A stretch of DNA of 64,000 nt from Chryseobacterium sp. 18061 (GTDB taxonomy: Bacteria > Pseudomonadota > Gammaproteobacteria > Enterobacterales > Enterobacteriaceae): the NCBI GenBank assembly GCA_902706205.1, contig CACSKA010000009.1:186001-250000 (forward strand). The letters are read 5' to 3'. The translations under genes were made by a program, and so were the position numbers. Below, piece after piece: positions 46,171 through 56,673 of the stretch. The notes under the pieces were generated by a model, which had not been told where the DNA came from, made no database searches, and worked only from the letters and a program-made list of their open reading frames with translations. The first letter of the stretch is position 1, and each line of letters opens with the position of its first letter.

Positions 46171-46690
46171 TAAATGTCCCTTCCCTTTGGCACGCTGACA
46201 CCTTCATTATCCATGTGATTATTTTGCATTATTCATTAGCACACTATTATCACCCCTCCATCCCTGGGTATGATAAGGGAATTAATAAACAACTTTCACA
46301 TAAACCAAGAAATAGTTAACTAATTTCAGTAGTTGTGTTTAACACCATACAAGTGCTTTTCAGTATCTGCAATTCAATCTTATTGAATATATTATTAAGA
46401 GCAATTTAGATTTCAGAGCATGCTATAATGTCAGGTTCTCTGTATCTTACCTTTCATTATGAAAAGCACAGCCATCCTATTTTATAAAAAAAAAGACACC
46501 TTAGGTATAAGGCCGATCAGCTAAGCATTTTCATGAATGAATATTCATATTTTCTGCTTGGAAGGACAACAAAGGAATCAGGGTTGTAACCCCGTTTTCC
46601 TTCATTGAGGCCTGATTTAACAGGCCTCACATCCTTAACTGACTAGCATTACTACCTTAGGTGCCCAACATTTAAAGTAAATTCAGTATA
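46171..46690. other. AT-rich noncoding region upstream of the papain-like gene
   Basis: About 520 bp with no coding frame I trust. It contains an extended -10-like TGCTATAAT (plus strand, near 46426), an A9 run near 46485, the palindrome ATGAATATTCAT near 46540, and next to glyA the hairpin listed separately. The minus-strand promoter for the papain-like gene must lie here. The composition contrasts sharply with the flanking core genes, as expected for foreign DNA bound by H-NS. Confidence 0.6.
46606..46629. terminator. Hairpin after glyA
   Basis: Perfect 9-bp stem TGAGGCCTG / CAGGCCTCA with a 6-nt loop, about 60 bp past the glyA stop (minus strand). There is no T-run, so some read-through toward 46170 is possible. 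Confidence 0.6.
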
Positions 46691-47944
<1,254 letters not shown>

Positions 47945-48014
47945 CCGCATCTCCTGACTCAGCTAACAGTAGTTTTACCGCTAAAAAAGGGGGCCCTTTT
48001 GGGCAACGGCCAAC

Positions 48015-48020
48015 AGTATA
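48015..48020 (-). promoter_or_regulatory. Probable -10 element of glyA
   Basis: The minus strand reads GTTATACTG, a near-consensus -10, about 70 bp upstream of the glyA start codon. The -35 is weak (CTGTTA at 17 bp), as expected for an activator-dependent promoter. Confidence 0.5.
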
Positions 48021-48061
48021 ACTGATAAGTTCTGCGATAACAGGTCTTGACAAATGATTTT

Positions 48062-48077
48062 ACGCAAACGATTACTT
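48062..48077. promoter_or_regulatory. PurR operator upstream of glyA
   Basis: ACGCAAACGATTACTT fits the PurR consensus (ACGCAAACGTTTNCNT) with its invariant CAAACG half. glyA is a known PurR target in E. coli. The box is just upstream of the inferred glyA promoter. Confidence 0.65.
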
Positions 48078-48198
48078 TGCCGCTACGCAAGGGTTTGAGC
48101 GATAAAGGCACTCGAGTTTTAAGCGGATTTCTTTTCAGGTTTGTGATGCACATTTTTCATCTTTCAAAGAACCATTTACATCATAGGGTCATTATTAT

Positions 48199-48221
48199 AA
48201 GATGCATTTAAAATGCATCAT
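48199..48221 (+). promoter_or_regulatory. NsrR binding site at the hmp promoter
   Basis: An 11-1-11 palindrome, AAGATGCATTT-A-AAATGCATCAT, matching the NsrR consensus in almost every position, about 37 bp upstream of the hmp start codon. E. coli hmp is NsrR-repressed through the equivalent site; loss of the NsrR cluster by nitric oxide would release it. Confidence 0.8.
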
Positions 48222-48257
48222 TAGAAACATGATGAAGAAACCGAAAAGGACATAGAC

Positions 48258-49436
48258 ATGCTTGACGCACAAACCATCGCGACGGTGAAAGCCACCATTC
48301 CCCTGCTGGTCGAAACTGGCCCTAAACTCACCGCACATTTTTACGATCGCATGTTTGCTCATAACCCGGAGTTGAAAGAGATCTTCAACATGAGCAACCA
48401 GCGTAACGGTGATCAGCGTGAAGCGCTGTTCAACGCCATCGCCGCCTACGCCAGCAATATTGAAAACCTGGCCGCCCTGCTGCCCGCGGTGGAAAAAATC
48501 GCCCAGAAACACACCAGCTTCCAGATCCAACCCGAGCAGTACGCCATCGTTGGCGGCCATCTGCTGGCGACGCTTGACGAGCTGTTCAGCCCGGGCCAGG
48601 AAGTGCTGGACGCCTGGGGCAAAGCCTATGGTGTGCTGGCCGACGTGTTCATTAACCGCGAAGGTGAAATTTATCAGCAAAGCGCCGCGAAAATCGGCGG
48701 CTGGGAAGGCACGCGCGCATTCCAGATAGTCAGCAAAACGCCGCAAAGCGCCCTGATCACCGCGTTTGAGTTTGCCCCGCAAGACGGCGGCGACGTGGCC
48801 GATTATCAACCGGGTCAATATCTCGGCGTATGGCTGAAACCGGAAGGTTTCGCGCATCAGGAGATCCGTCAGTATTCACTGACCCGCAGCCCGAACGCCA
48901 AAAACTACCGTATTGCGGTGAAGCGCGAAAACGGCGGCCAGGTGTCCGAATGGCTGCATGACGAAGCCCGTGTGGGCGATACCGTTTATCTTGCCGCACC
49001 TGCCGGTGACTTCTTTATGTCCGTTGACGCCACCGCACCGGTGACGCTGATTTCTGCCGGTGTCGGCCAGACGCCAATGCTGGCGATGCTCGATACCCTG
49101 GCAAACCGCGCCCATCCGGCTCAGGTGAACTGGTTCCACGCGGCTGAAAACGGCGCGGTCCATGCGTTCGCCAAAGAAGTAGAATCCTTGGGTGCAACGC
49201 TACCGCGCTTTGCCTCGCACGTCTGGTATAACACGCCTGAAAATAATGACGTGTTCGACAGCGCCGGGCTGATAGATTTGCGCCAGCATGAAGGCCTGTT
49301 CAGTGATCCGGCGACCCAGTTCTATCTCTGTGGTCCGGTAGGTTTCATGCAGTTTGCCGCGCAGCAACTCGTGGCGCTGGGCGTGGAGCCGGGTAATATC
49401 CATTACGAATGCTTCGGACCACATAAGGTGCTGTAA
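48258..49436 (+). CDS. hmp: Flavohemoglobin / nitric oxide dioxygenase
   Basis: Detoxifies nitric oxide to nitrate with O2 and NADH. The 392-residue protein has an N-terminal globin domain with the proximal haem histidine in AQKHTSFQ, an FAD-binding domain (RQYSLTRSPN) and an NAD-binding domain (ISAGVGQTPMLAML, LCGPVGFMQF). ATG 48258 is preceded by AAAGGACATAG. It is divergent from glyA and has an NsrR box in its promoter. Confidence 0.97.
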   Translation: MLDAQTIATVKATIPLLVETGPKLTAHFYDRMFAHNPELKEIFNMSNQRNGDQREALFNAIAAYASNIENLAALLPAVEKIAQKHTSFQIQPEQYAIVGGHLLATLDELFSPGQEVLDAWGKAYGVLADVFINREGEIYQQSAAKIGGWEGTRAFQIVSKTPQSALITAFEFAPQDGGDVADYQPGQYLGVWLKPEGFAHQEIRQYSLTRSPNAKNYRIAVKRENGGQVSEWLHDEARVGDTVYLAAPAGDFFMSVDATAPVTLISAGVGQTPMLAMLDTLANRAHPAQVNWFHAAENGAVHAFAKEVESLGATLPRFASHVWYNTPENNDVFDSAGLIDLRQHEGLFSDPATQFYLCGPVGFMQFAAQQLVALGVEPGNIHYECFGPHKVL

Positions 49437-49452
49437 CGTATTTCCCCCTCTC

Positions 49453-49479
49453 GCGGGCCACGCTGTTTCTCTGGCCCGC
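49453..49479 (+). terminator. Hairpin after hmp
   Basis: GCGGGCCA / TGGCCCGC stem about 16 bp past the hmp stop, followed a little later by GCTTTTAT. A probable intrinsic terminator. Confidence 0.6.
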
Positions 49480-49615
49480 AAGCGCTGCTTTTATACCCAG
49501 AACCATACAAAAAATCCTTCATATCGCCTCCATGAAGCAGGGTGGGTCAAAAAAGGGGTAATCTGCTTGTGTTAAAATGCCCGTCTTCCCGTTGTCATTT
49601 TTGGGCCCCTTTTTT

Positions 49616-51151
49616 ATGCAGCAACCTGTTGTACTCATTGGCGAATGGCTGGTTACGCCTGCCGTAAATCAGATAAGCCGTCAGGGACGTCAACTTACAC
49701 TAGAACCTCGCCTCATTGACCTTCTGGTTTACTTTGCTCATCACCCCGATGAAGTCCTGAGCAGGGATGAACTTATCGACCACGTCTGGACGCGTAATAT
49801 CGTGACCAACCACGTCGTGACCCAGAGCATTTCTGAATTGCGTAAGTCGCTGAAAGACGGCGATGAGTGCAGCCCGGAATACATTGTGACGGTGCCGAAG
49901 CGCGGCTATAAGCTGGCGGCCACCGTTATCTGGTGCGCCGAAGAAGGCGATGAACTGGTCCCCGTTCCTCCGGCAATCCCGTCGACGTCGGTAAAACCCT
50001 CGCCATCGGCCGTGGCCGCCACGCTGGTTTCGGAGGCAGGTGCGCTTCCCGCACAGGTGAAAGCGGACAAACGCCGCAGCATCACGACCTGGTGGGTCTG
50101 GGGCCTGTTCCTGCTGGCGCTGTTCAGCTGCGTGGCGCTGGTCGCAATGTCGACAATACACTCGCATCCGCCAGTGACTAAAACGCGCCTGTTGCTCAAC
50201 CCGCGCGATATCGATATCCGTTTAGCGGACGGTAACTCCTGCAACAATGCGGCCTCGCAGCGAACGTACGCCGTGGGGCTTGGCAGCCTGATTACCATGT
50301 CGCTGAATACGTTCTCGACCTATATGGTGCATGACAAAACCAACTACAACGTCAACGAGCCGAGCAGTTCGGGCAAAACGCTGACCATTGAGTTTGTGAA
50401 TCAGCGCCATTACCGCGCTCAGCAGTGCTTTATGTCGGTGCAGCTGGTCGATAACGCCGACGGATCCGTGATGCTCGATAAGCGTTACTTCGTCACCAGC
50501 GATAACCCGCTGTCGATTCAGAATGACCTGATGAGCAGCCTGTCGGAGGCGCTGACCCAGCCGTGGCCAGAGCGGATGCAGGCCATGCTGCGCATGTACC
50601 AGCCGCCGCAGAGCAAATCGCTGACTCACTTTTATCAGGCTCACCAGATGCTGATGAAAGGCGATATCGATTCGCTCAGCAAAGCCAGCGCGATTCTCGA
50701 GGACGTGATTTCCGATTCGCCAGGCTTTACCTATGCGCTGGCGGAAAAAGCCATTGTTGATGTCTTACGTCATTCTCAGCAGCCAATGAATGAAACACAG
50801 CTGGCGGAACTCAATGCAGAAATAACCCGCGTCAGTAATATTCCTGAGATCAACAATACCGCTGCGTTCTATCAAATAAAGACCATCAATATGCTCGGAC
50901 AAGGAAAAATTGATGACGCATTCGCGGCGATTAATTCAGGGATTGACCTTGAAATGTCATGGATGAATTACGTACTCCTTGGCAAAGTCTACGAAATGAA
51001 AGGTGAAAACCGTCTCGCCGCAGATGCGTATATTACCGCATTCAATTTACGCCCAGGCGAGAACACGCTTTACTGGATTGAAAACAGCGTATTCCAGACT
51101 TCCGTTACCCGCGTCGTCCCCTATCTCGACAACTTCCTCGCTGCAGAATAA
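49616..51151 (+). CDS. cadC: CadC, membrane-bound acid/lysine-responsive activator
   Basis: ToxR-like one-component activator of cadBA. The protein is 511 residues from ATG 49616 (MQQPVVLIGEWLVTPAVNQ); the frame extends to 49577 but the E. coli start is clear. Order: cytoplasmic OmpR-type winged helix (about 1-105, LTLEPRLIDLLVYFAHHPDEVLS region), a linker, one membrane helix near 160-180, and a periplasmic pH-sensor domain. The two periplasmic cysteines that form the regulatory disulfide in E. coli are both kept (in DGNSCNNAA and RAQQCFMSV). Control by the lysine permease LysP is expected from the family. Confidence 0.96.
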   Translation: MQQPVVLIGEWLVTPAVNQISRQGRQLTLEPRLIDLLVYFAHHPDEVLSRDELIDHVWTRNIVTNHVVTQSISELRKSLKDGDECSPEYIVTVPKRGYKLAATVIWCAEEGDELVPVPPAIPSTSVKPSPSAVAATLVSEAGALPAQVKADKRRSITTWWVWGLFLLALFSCVALVAMSTIHSHPPVTKTRLLLNPRDIDIRLADGNSCNNAASQRTYAVGLGSLITMSLNTFSTYMVHDKTNYNVNEPSSSGKTLTIEFVNQRHYRAQQCFMSVQLVDNADGSVMLDKRYFVTSDNPLSIQNDLMSSLSEALTQPWPERMQAMLRMYQPPQSKSLTHFYQAHQMLMKGDIDSLSKASAILEDVISDSPGFTYALAEKAIVDVLRHSQQPMNETQLAELNAEITRVSNIPEINNTAAFYQIKTINMLGQGKIDDAFAAINSGIDLEMSWMNYVLLGKVYEMKGENRLAADAYITAFNLRPGENTLYWIENSVFQTSVTRVVPYLDNFLAAE

Positions 51152-51528
51152 GTCAGATACTTGAATGACCTCATCACGTGGAATAAAACACGCGTGATGA
51201 GGTTAATTATATGTATCTCATGAACACCTGAATTGTTATCTTTCCTGAGCCAAACCCCCACGCAAAGCAACATTGATTTAACCTACCACGCCAACCACAA
51301 CGCCATGTAAAATAACGATATTTATCTTTTTCTGATATCAACCTGTCATCCTGATGTGTTAACGCGAAAAGGTCAGGATGTCATTTGTCTGACATTTGCG
51401 ATTACTTCACTTTATCTTTAGGACTTCTCTGCTGGAGATCTTTAATCTTGAGCTCAGTCGGTCGGGTCATAACCACAATTTGCAATATGATCCGGGCCTC
51501 CAAAATAAATACCAGGAGAATACAAACC
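51152..51528. promoter_or_regulatory. cadBA control region
   Basis: A 377-bp noncoding gap. It opens with a 10-bp perfect hairpin (CCTCATCACG / CGTGATGAGG, 51169-51202) that probably ends cadC. Downstream are AT-rich tracts with repeated TTA motifs (such as TTATCTTT near 51237 and TTTATC near 51321), of the sort CadC and H-NS bind, then an inverted repeat CATCCTGA / TCAGGATG (51347-51354, 51373-51380) and TGTCA/TGACA (51379-51394). A plausible promoter is CTGACA (-35) near 51389 with TTTATC about 16 bp on. The ribosome site CCAGGAGAA directly precedes cadB. Confidence 0.65.
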
Positions 51529-52854
51529 ATGAGTTCTGCCAAAAAGATCGGGCTCTTCGCCTGTACTGGCGTAGTCGCCGGGAATATGATGGGGAGCGGC
51601 ATTGCCTTATTACCCGCGAACCTCGCCAGCATCGGTGGCATTGCCATCTGGGGCTGGGTTATTTCTATTATTGGTGCAATGTCTCTGGCTTATGTTTACG
51701 CCCGACTGGCAACCAAAAACCCACAAGAAGGTGGCCCCATTGCCTATGCGGGTGAATTATCCCCGGCATTCGGCTTCCAGACCGGCGTCCTTTATTACCA
51801 CGCAAACTGGATTGGTAATCTGGCCATCGGCATTACCGCCGTTTCTTATCTTTCGACCTTCTTCCCGGTCTTAAATAATCCCGTACCGGCCGGTCTGGCC
51901 TGTATCGCTATCGTCTGGATTTTCACCTTCGTGAATATGCTCGGCGGTACCTGGGTCAGCCGCCTGACCACCATTGGTCTGGTGCTGGTGCTTATTCCGG
52001 TATTAGTGACTGCGGTTATCGGCTGGCACTGGTTTGATATGGCGACCTATCAGGCTAACTGGAACACTTCGACCACCACGGATTATCACGCCGTAATCAA
52101 AAGTATTCTGCTGTGCCTGTGGGCGTTCGTCGGCGTTGAATCTGCCGCTGTCAGCACCGGTATGGTCAAAAACCCGAAACGCACCGTACCGTTGGCAACC
52201 ATGCTGGGTACCGCAATCGCAGGTGTGATTTATATTCTGGCGACTCAGGTCATTACCGGTATGTACCCTGCGGCTGAAATGGCAGCATCGGGTGCACCGT
52301 TCGCAGTCAGCGCCTCTACCATTATGGGCAGCTGGGCTGCACCGATGGTTTCCGCCTTCACCGCTTTCGCCTGCCTCACCTCGCTGGGCTCGTGGATGAT
52401 GCTGGTCGGCCAGGCCGGTAAACGTGCCGCTGATGATGGCAACTTCCCGAAAGTGTATGGCGAAATTGATGCCAACGGCATCCCGAAAAAAGGCCTGCTG
52501 CTGGCCGCGGTGAAAATGACCGCCCTGATGATCCTGATTACGGTGATGAACTCCAGCGGCGGTAAAGCCTCTGACCTGTTCGGCGAGTTAACCGGTATCG
52601 CGGTGCTGCTGACCATGCTGCCTTACTTCTACTCCTGCGTTGACCTGATTCGCTTTGAAGGCGTCAACGTTCGCAACCTGGTGAGCCTGATTTGTGCCGT
52701 GCTCGGCTGTGCATTCTGCTTCATCGCACTGATGGGCGCCAGTTCCTTCGAGCTGTCCGGCACCTTCATCGTGAGCCTCATCATCCTGATGTTCTACGGC
52801 CGCAAAATGAACCAGCGTGAACACAGCGAAGACAACACCGCCAGCGCTCACTAA
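51529..52854 (+). CDS. cadB: CadB, lysine/cadaverine antiporter
   Basis: APC-family inner-membrane antiporter exporting cadaverine for lysine. The protein is 441 residues from ATG 51529 (MSSAKKIGLFACTGVVAGNM, with CCAGGAGAATACAAACC upstream); an in-frame ATG at 51385 lies inside the promoter region and is rejected. Twelve predicted membrane segments and the unwound TM1 motif GNMMGSGIALLPANLA. First gene of cadBA, activated by CadC at low pH with lysine. Confidence 0.96.
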   Translation: MSSAKKIGLFACTGVVAGNMMGSGIALLPANLASIGGIAIWGWVISIIGAMSLAYVYARLATKNPQEGGPIAYAGELSPAFGFQTGVLYYHANWIGNLAIGITAVSYLSTFFPVLNNPVPAGLACIAIVWIFTFVNMLGGTWVSRLTTIGLVLVLIPVLVTAVIGWHWFDMATYQANWNTSTTTDYHAVIKSILLCLWAFVGVESAAVSTGMVKNPKRTVPLATMLGTAIAGVIYILATQVITGMYPAAEMAASGAPFAVSASTIMGSWAAPMVSAFTAFACLTSLGSWMMLVGQAGKRAADDGNFPKVYGEIDANGIPKKGLLLAAVKMTALMILITVMNSSGGKASDLFGELTGIAVLLTMLPYFYSCVDLIRFEGVNVRNLVSLICAVLGCAFCFIALMGASSFELSGTFIVSLIILMFYGRKMNQREHSEDNTASAH

Positions 52855-52935
52855 GCCCTAACCCTTTTCTCACGGCTCCTCTCTTCACCTGTCACCTCGT
52901 GACGGGAGGGGCCTTCTACGCCTGGAGATACGACT

Positions 52936-55077
52936 ATGAACGTTATCGCAATCATGAATCACATGGGTGTCTACTTCAAAGAAGAACCTATCCGTGAACT
53001 GCACCGCGCCCTTGAGCGCCTGGATTTCCGCATCGTTTACCCGAATGACCGCGAAGATTTACTGAAGCTGATTGAGAACAATGCCCGCCTGTGCGGCGTG
53101 ATTTTCGACTGGGATAAATACAATCTCGAGCTGTGTGAAGAAATCAGCAAACTGAACGAATACATGCCGCTGTACGCCTTTGCCAACACCTACTCGACTC
53201 TCGACGTGAGTCTGAATGACCTGCGGATGCAGGTGCGCTTCTTCGAATATGCGTTGGGTGCGGCGGAAGATATCGCGGCGAAAATCCAGCAGAATACCGA
53301 CGAGTACATCGACACAATCCTGCCGCCGCTGACCAAATCGCTGTTCAAATATGTGCGTGAAGGCAAATACACCTTCTGTACGCCAGGCCATATGGGCGGA
53401 ACCGCCTTCCAGAAAAGCCCGGTCGGCAGCCTGTTCTATGATTTCTTCGGCCCGAACACCATGAAATCTGACGTATCGATTTCCGTGTCTGAACTGGGTT
53501 CCCTGCTGGACCACAGCGGCCCGCACAAAGAAGCGGAAGAGTACATCGCCCGCGTCTTTAACGCTGAACGCAGCTACATGGTGACTAACGGCACATCCAC
53601 CGCGAACAAAATCGTCGGCATGTATTCCGCTCCGGCGGGCTGCACCGTGCTTATTGACCGTAACTGCCATAAGTCGCTTACCCATCTGATGATGATGAGT
53701 AACATTACGCCGATTTATTTCCGTCCAACCCGTAACGCATACGGCATCCTCGGCGGTATTCCGCAGAGCGAATTCCAGCGTGCGACCATCGCGAAACGCG
53801 TGAAAGAAACGCCGAATGCCACCTGGCCGGTACACGCGGTTATCACCAACTCGACTTATGATGGTCTGCTGTATAACACCGACTTCATCAAGAAAACCCT
53901 TGATGTGAAATCGATTCACTTCGATTCTGCCTGGGTGCCTTACACCAACTTCTCCCCGATTTATGCCGGTAAAAGCGGAATGAGCGGCGGTCGTGTGGAA
54001 GGGAAAGTGATTTACGAAACCCAGTCTACGCACAAACTGCTGGCTGCGTTCTCTCAGGCATCGATGATCCACGTGAAAGGTGACGTTAACGAAGAAACCT
54101 TCAACGAAGCCTACATGATGCACACCACCACTTCTCCGCATTACGGGATTGTGGCGTCCACCGAAACCGCAGCGGCGATGATGAAAGGCAATGCCGGTAA
54201 GCGCCTGATCAACGGCTCCATCGAACGCGCCATCAAGTTCCGTAAAGAAATTAAACGTCTGAAAGGCGAATCCGAAGGCTGGTTCTTCGACGTCTGGCAG
54301 CCAGAGCACATCGACGGTGCGGAATGCTGGCCGCTGCGTTCTGACAGTGCGTGGCACGGCTTCAAAAACATCGACAACGAACACATGTATCTTGACCCGA
54401 TCAAAGTTACTATTCTGACTCCGGGCATGAAAAAAGACGGTTCGATGGACGAATTTGGTATCCCGGCGAGCATCGTGGCGAAATACCTCGATGAGCGTGG
54501 CATCGTGGTCGAGAAGACCGGCCCGTACAACCTGCTGTTCCTGTTCAGCATCGGGATCGATAAAACCAAAGCCCTGAGCCTGCTGCGTGCGCTGACCGAT
54601 TTCAAACGTGCGTTCGACCTGAACCTGCGAGTGAAAAACCTGCTGCCGTCGTTATATCGTGATAACCCAGAATTCTACGAAAACATGCGCGTGCAGGAAT
54701 TGGCGCAGAACATCCACAAACTGGTTGAGCATCACAACCTGCCGGACCTGATGTTCCGAGCGTTTGAAGTGCTGCCAGCGATGGTAATGACGCCGTTCGA
54801 CGCGTTCCAGAAAGAGCTGCACGGTGAAACCGAAGAGGTTTACCTCGAGGAGACCGTTGGTCGAGTGAATGCCAACATGATCCTGCCATATCCTCCCGGC
54901 GTTCCGCTGGTGATGCCGGGTGAGATGATCACCGAGGAAAGCCGTCCGGTGCTGGAATTCTTGCAGATGCTGTGCGAAATCGGCGCTCACTATCCGGGCT
55001 TCGAAACCGATATTCACGGTGCCTATCGTCAGGCGGATGGCCGTTATACCGTTAAAGTGCTGAAAAACACCAAATAA
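52936..55077 (+). CDS. cadA: CadA, inducible lysine decarboxylase
   Basis: PLP enzyme turning lysine into cadaverine and CO2, consuming a proton: the acid-stress half of the Cad system. The protein is 713 residues, close to E. coli LdcI (715), with an N-terminal wing domain (about 1-130), the PLP core with the cofactor lysine in TQSTHKLLAAF near residue 367, and a C-terminal domain. It follows cadB by about 80 bp holding a small hairpin. A ribosome site GGAGATACGACT precedes the ATG. Confidence 0.97.
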   Translation: MNVIAIMNHMGVYFKEEPIRELHRALERLDFRIVYPNDREDLLKLIENNARLCGVIFDWDKYNLELCEEISKLNEYMPLYAFANTYSTLDVSLNDLRMQVRFFEYALGAAEDIAAKIQQNTDEYIDTILPPLTKSLFKYVREGKYTFCTPGHMGGTAFQKSPVGSLFYDFFGPNTMKSDVSISVSELGSLLDHSGPHKEAEEYIARVFNAERSYMVTNGTSTANKIVGMYSAPAGCTVLIDRNCHKSLTHLMMMSNITPIYFRPTRNAYGILGGIPQSEFQRATIAKRVKETPNATWPVHAVITNSTYDGLLYNTDFIKKTLDVKSIHFDSAWVPYTNFSPIYAGKSGMSGGRVEGKVIYETQSTHKLLAAFSQASMIHVKGDVNEETFNEAYMMHTTTSPHYGIVASTETAAAMMKGNAGKRLINGSIERAIKFRKEIKRLKGESEGWFFDVWQPEHIDGAECWPLRSDSAWHGFKNIDNEHMYLDPIKVTILTPGMKKDGSMDEFGIPASIVAKYLDERGIVVEKTGPYNLLFLFSIGIDKTKALSLLRALTDFKRAFDLNLRVKNLLPSLYRDNPEFYENMRVQELAQNIHKLVEHHNLPDLMFRAFEVLPAMVMTPFDAFQKELHGETEEVYLEETVGRVNANMILPYPPGVPLVMPGEMITEESRPVLEFLQMLCEIGAHYPGFETDIHGAYRQADGRYTVKVLKNTK

Positions 55078-55090
55078 CATTTAGTCCCCA

Positions 55091-55116
55091 AGGGAAGTGG
55101 TTCACCACTTCCCTTT
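55091..55116 (+). terminator. Terminator after cadA
   Basis: AAGGGAAGTGG-TTCA-CCACTTCCCTT followed by TTTT, a textbook intrinsic terminator 14 bp past the cadA stop and 23 bp before dtpC, so dtpC may be only partly co-transcribed with cadBA. Confidence 0.85.
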
Positions 55117-55138
55117 TTTCACGTTCTAAGGAGACGAC

Positions 55139-56605
55139 ATGCAAACACCCTCACAACCGCGCGCGATTTACTACATCGTGGCGATTCAAATCTGGGAATA
55201 CTTCAGCTTTTACGGCATGCGTGCCCTGCTCATCCTTTATCTCACCCACCAGCTCGACTTCGACGACAGCCACGCCATTGGCCTGTTCAGCGCCTACGCC
55301 TCACTGGTGTATGTCACCCCTATTCTTGGCGGCTGGATTGCCGACCGCCTGCTCGGTAACCGCGTCGCAGTAATTGCCGGCGCGCTTCTGATGACGCTGG
55401 GCCACATCGTGCTGGGGCTCGAATCTGATTCCGCGACGAGCCTGTATCTGGCGCTGGCGATCATCATTTGCGGCTATGGCCTGTTCAAATCTAACATCAG
55501 CTGTCTGCTGGGCGAACTGTACGACATCAATGACAGCCGCCGCGACGGCGGATTTTCACTGCTATACGCTGCGGGAAACATCGGCTCTATCGCCGCCCCA
55601 ATTGTCTGTGGGCTGGCCGCCCAGTGGTATGGCTGGCACGTCGGCTTTGCGCTGGCCGGAATCGGCATGTTTATCGGCCTGATGGTTTTCCTCAGCGGTC
55701 ATCATCACTTTCGTCATACCCGCGGCGTTAATCGACGTGCCCTGCGCAGCAAACGCTTCGTGCTGCCGGTCTGGGGCTGGCTGCTGGTGATGCTGTGCAT
55801 TGCGCCGGTGTTCTTCACTATATTGCTGGAACGCGACTGGGCGGGTTATCTGCTCGCGGCGGTGTGCCTCTTTGCCGCACAAATGGTAGCCCGGATTATG
55901 ATTGCTTCGCCGGAGCACCGTCGCGCGCTGTGGCAAATTGTCCTGCTGATGCTGACCGGCACCCTGTTTTGGGTATTAGCCCAACAAGGCGGCAGCTCAA
56001 TAAGCCTGTTTATAGACCACTTTGTTAATCGCCAGTGGCTGCAGTTCACCGTGCCGACCGCGCTGTTCCAGTCGGTGAATGCGGTGGCGGTAATGAGCGC
56101 AGGCGTAGTGCTGGCATGGCTGGTGCGTCCGGCGGTGGGAGGCAGTTCTGCCCTGCGCGTATGGCTGAAATTTGCCTTCGGTCTGGCGCTGATGGGCGCA
56201 GGCTTTATGCTGCTGGCACTCAATGCTCGTCAGGGTCAGGTCCACGGTCATGCCTCTATGAGCCTGATGGTGGCGGGTCTGGCGCTAATGGGGTTTGCCG
56301 AGTTGTTTATCGATCCAGTCGCAATGGCACAAATAACGCGTCTGAATATGCCGGGTGTCACCGGCGTGCTGACCGGCATCTACATGCTGGCGACCGGTGC
56401 CGTCGCTAACTGGCTGGCGGGCGTGGTGGCACAGCGCACCACCGAATCGCAAATCAGCGAAAGTGCCGTCGCCGCCTACGGTCACTTTTTCTCACAGATG
56501 GGCGAATGGACGCTCGGCTGCGTGGCAGTGATGATTATTCTACTGGCGGGCAGAAAACTTTTCGGAAACGGTGCGCCAGAACGGGCAGAAGCCGGTGAGG
56601 AGTAA
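55139..56605 (+). CDS. dtpC: DtpC (YjdL), proton-dependent dipeptide transporter
   Basis: POT-family peptide symporter, 488 residues with about 12-14 membrane segments. The N-terminal ExxER motif of standard POTs is replaced by WEYFSFYG, the known divergence of YjdL, which prefers lysine-containing dipeptides in E. coli. It is placed directly after cadA, where lysine peptides would feed the decarboxylase. The ribosome site AAGGAGACGAC precedes the ATG. Confidence 0.95.
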   Translation: MQTPSQPRAIYYIVAIQIWEYFSFYGMRALLILYLTHQLDFDDSHAIGLFSAYASLVYVTPILGGWIADRLLGNRVAVIAGALLMTLGHIVLGLESDSATSLYLALAIIICGYGLFKSNISCLLGELYDINDSRRDGGFSLLYAAGNIGSIAAPIVCGLAAQWYGWHVGFALAGIGMFIGLMVFLSGHHHFRHTRGVNRRALRSKRFVLPVWGWLLVMLCIAPVFFTILLERDWAGYLLAAVCLFAAQMVARIMIASPEHRRALWQIVLLMLTGTLFWVLAQQGGSSISLFIDHFVNRQWLQFTVPTALFQSVNAVAVMSAGVVLAWLVRPAVGGSSALRVWLKFAFGLALMGAGFMLLALNARQGQVHGHASMSLMVAGLALMGFAELFIDPVAMAQITRLNMPGVTGVLTGIYMLATGAVANWLAGVVAQRTTESQISESAVAAYGHFFSQMGEWTLGCVAVMIILLAGRKLFGNGAPERAEAGEE

Positions 56606-56614
56606 CGTGTAAAC

Positions 56615-56667
56615 CGCTGCCTGCGGAATGTGGCAGGCAGCGATAACGCGTCTCGGGGAGAGACGCG
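56615..56667. terminator. Two hairpins between convergent dtpC and glnB
   Basis: CGCTGCCTGC / GCAGGCAGCG (56615-56642) then CGCGTCTC / GAGACGCG (56647-56667). The pair lies between convergent genes and should end both transcripts; the second arm is followed by an A-run on the plus strand. Confidence 0.6.
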
Positions 56668-56673
56668 AAAAAA

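Noticed and set aside
46427..46486. Small open frame MSGSLYLTFHYEKHSHPIL downstream of TGCTATAAT
   Set aside because: Nineteen codons, no ribosome site, no similarity recognised.
49577..49615. Upstream start for cadC adding 13 residues
   Set aside because: The E. coli-like start MQQPVV at 49616 gives the family N-terminus; the added residues do not fit.
53059..54384. Long minus-strand open frame (441 codons) opposite cadA
   Set aside because: Codon-bias shadow of cadA; the translation is rich in H, R and F in the pattern typical of antisense frames.
55139..56605. Loss of the POT ExxER motif in DtpC as a defect
   Set aside because: E. coli YjdL carries the same WEYFSFYG variant, so it is a subfamily trait.
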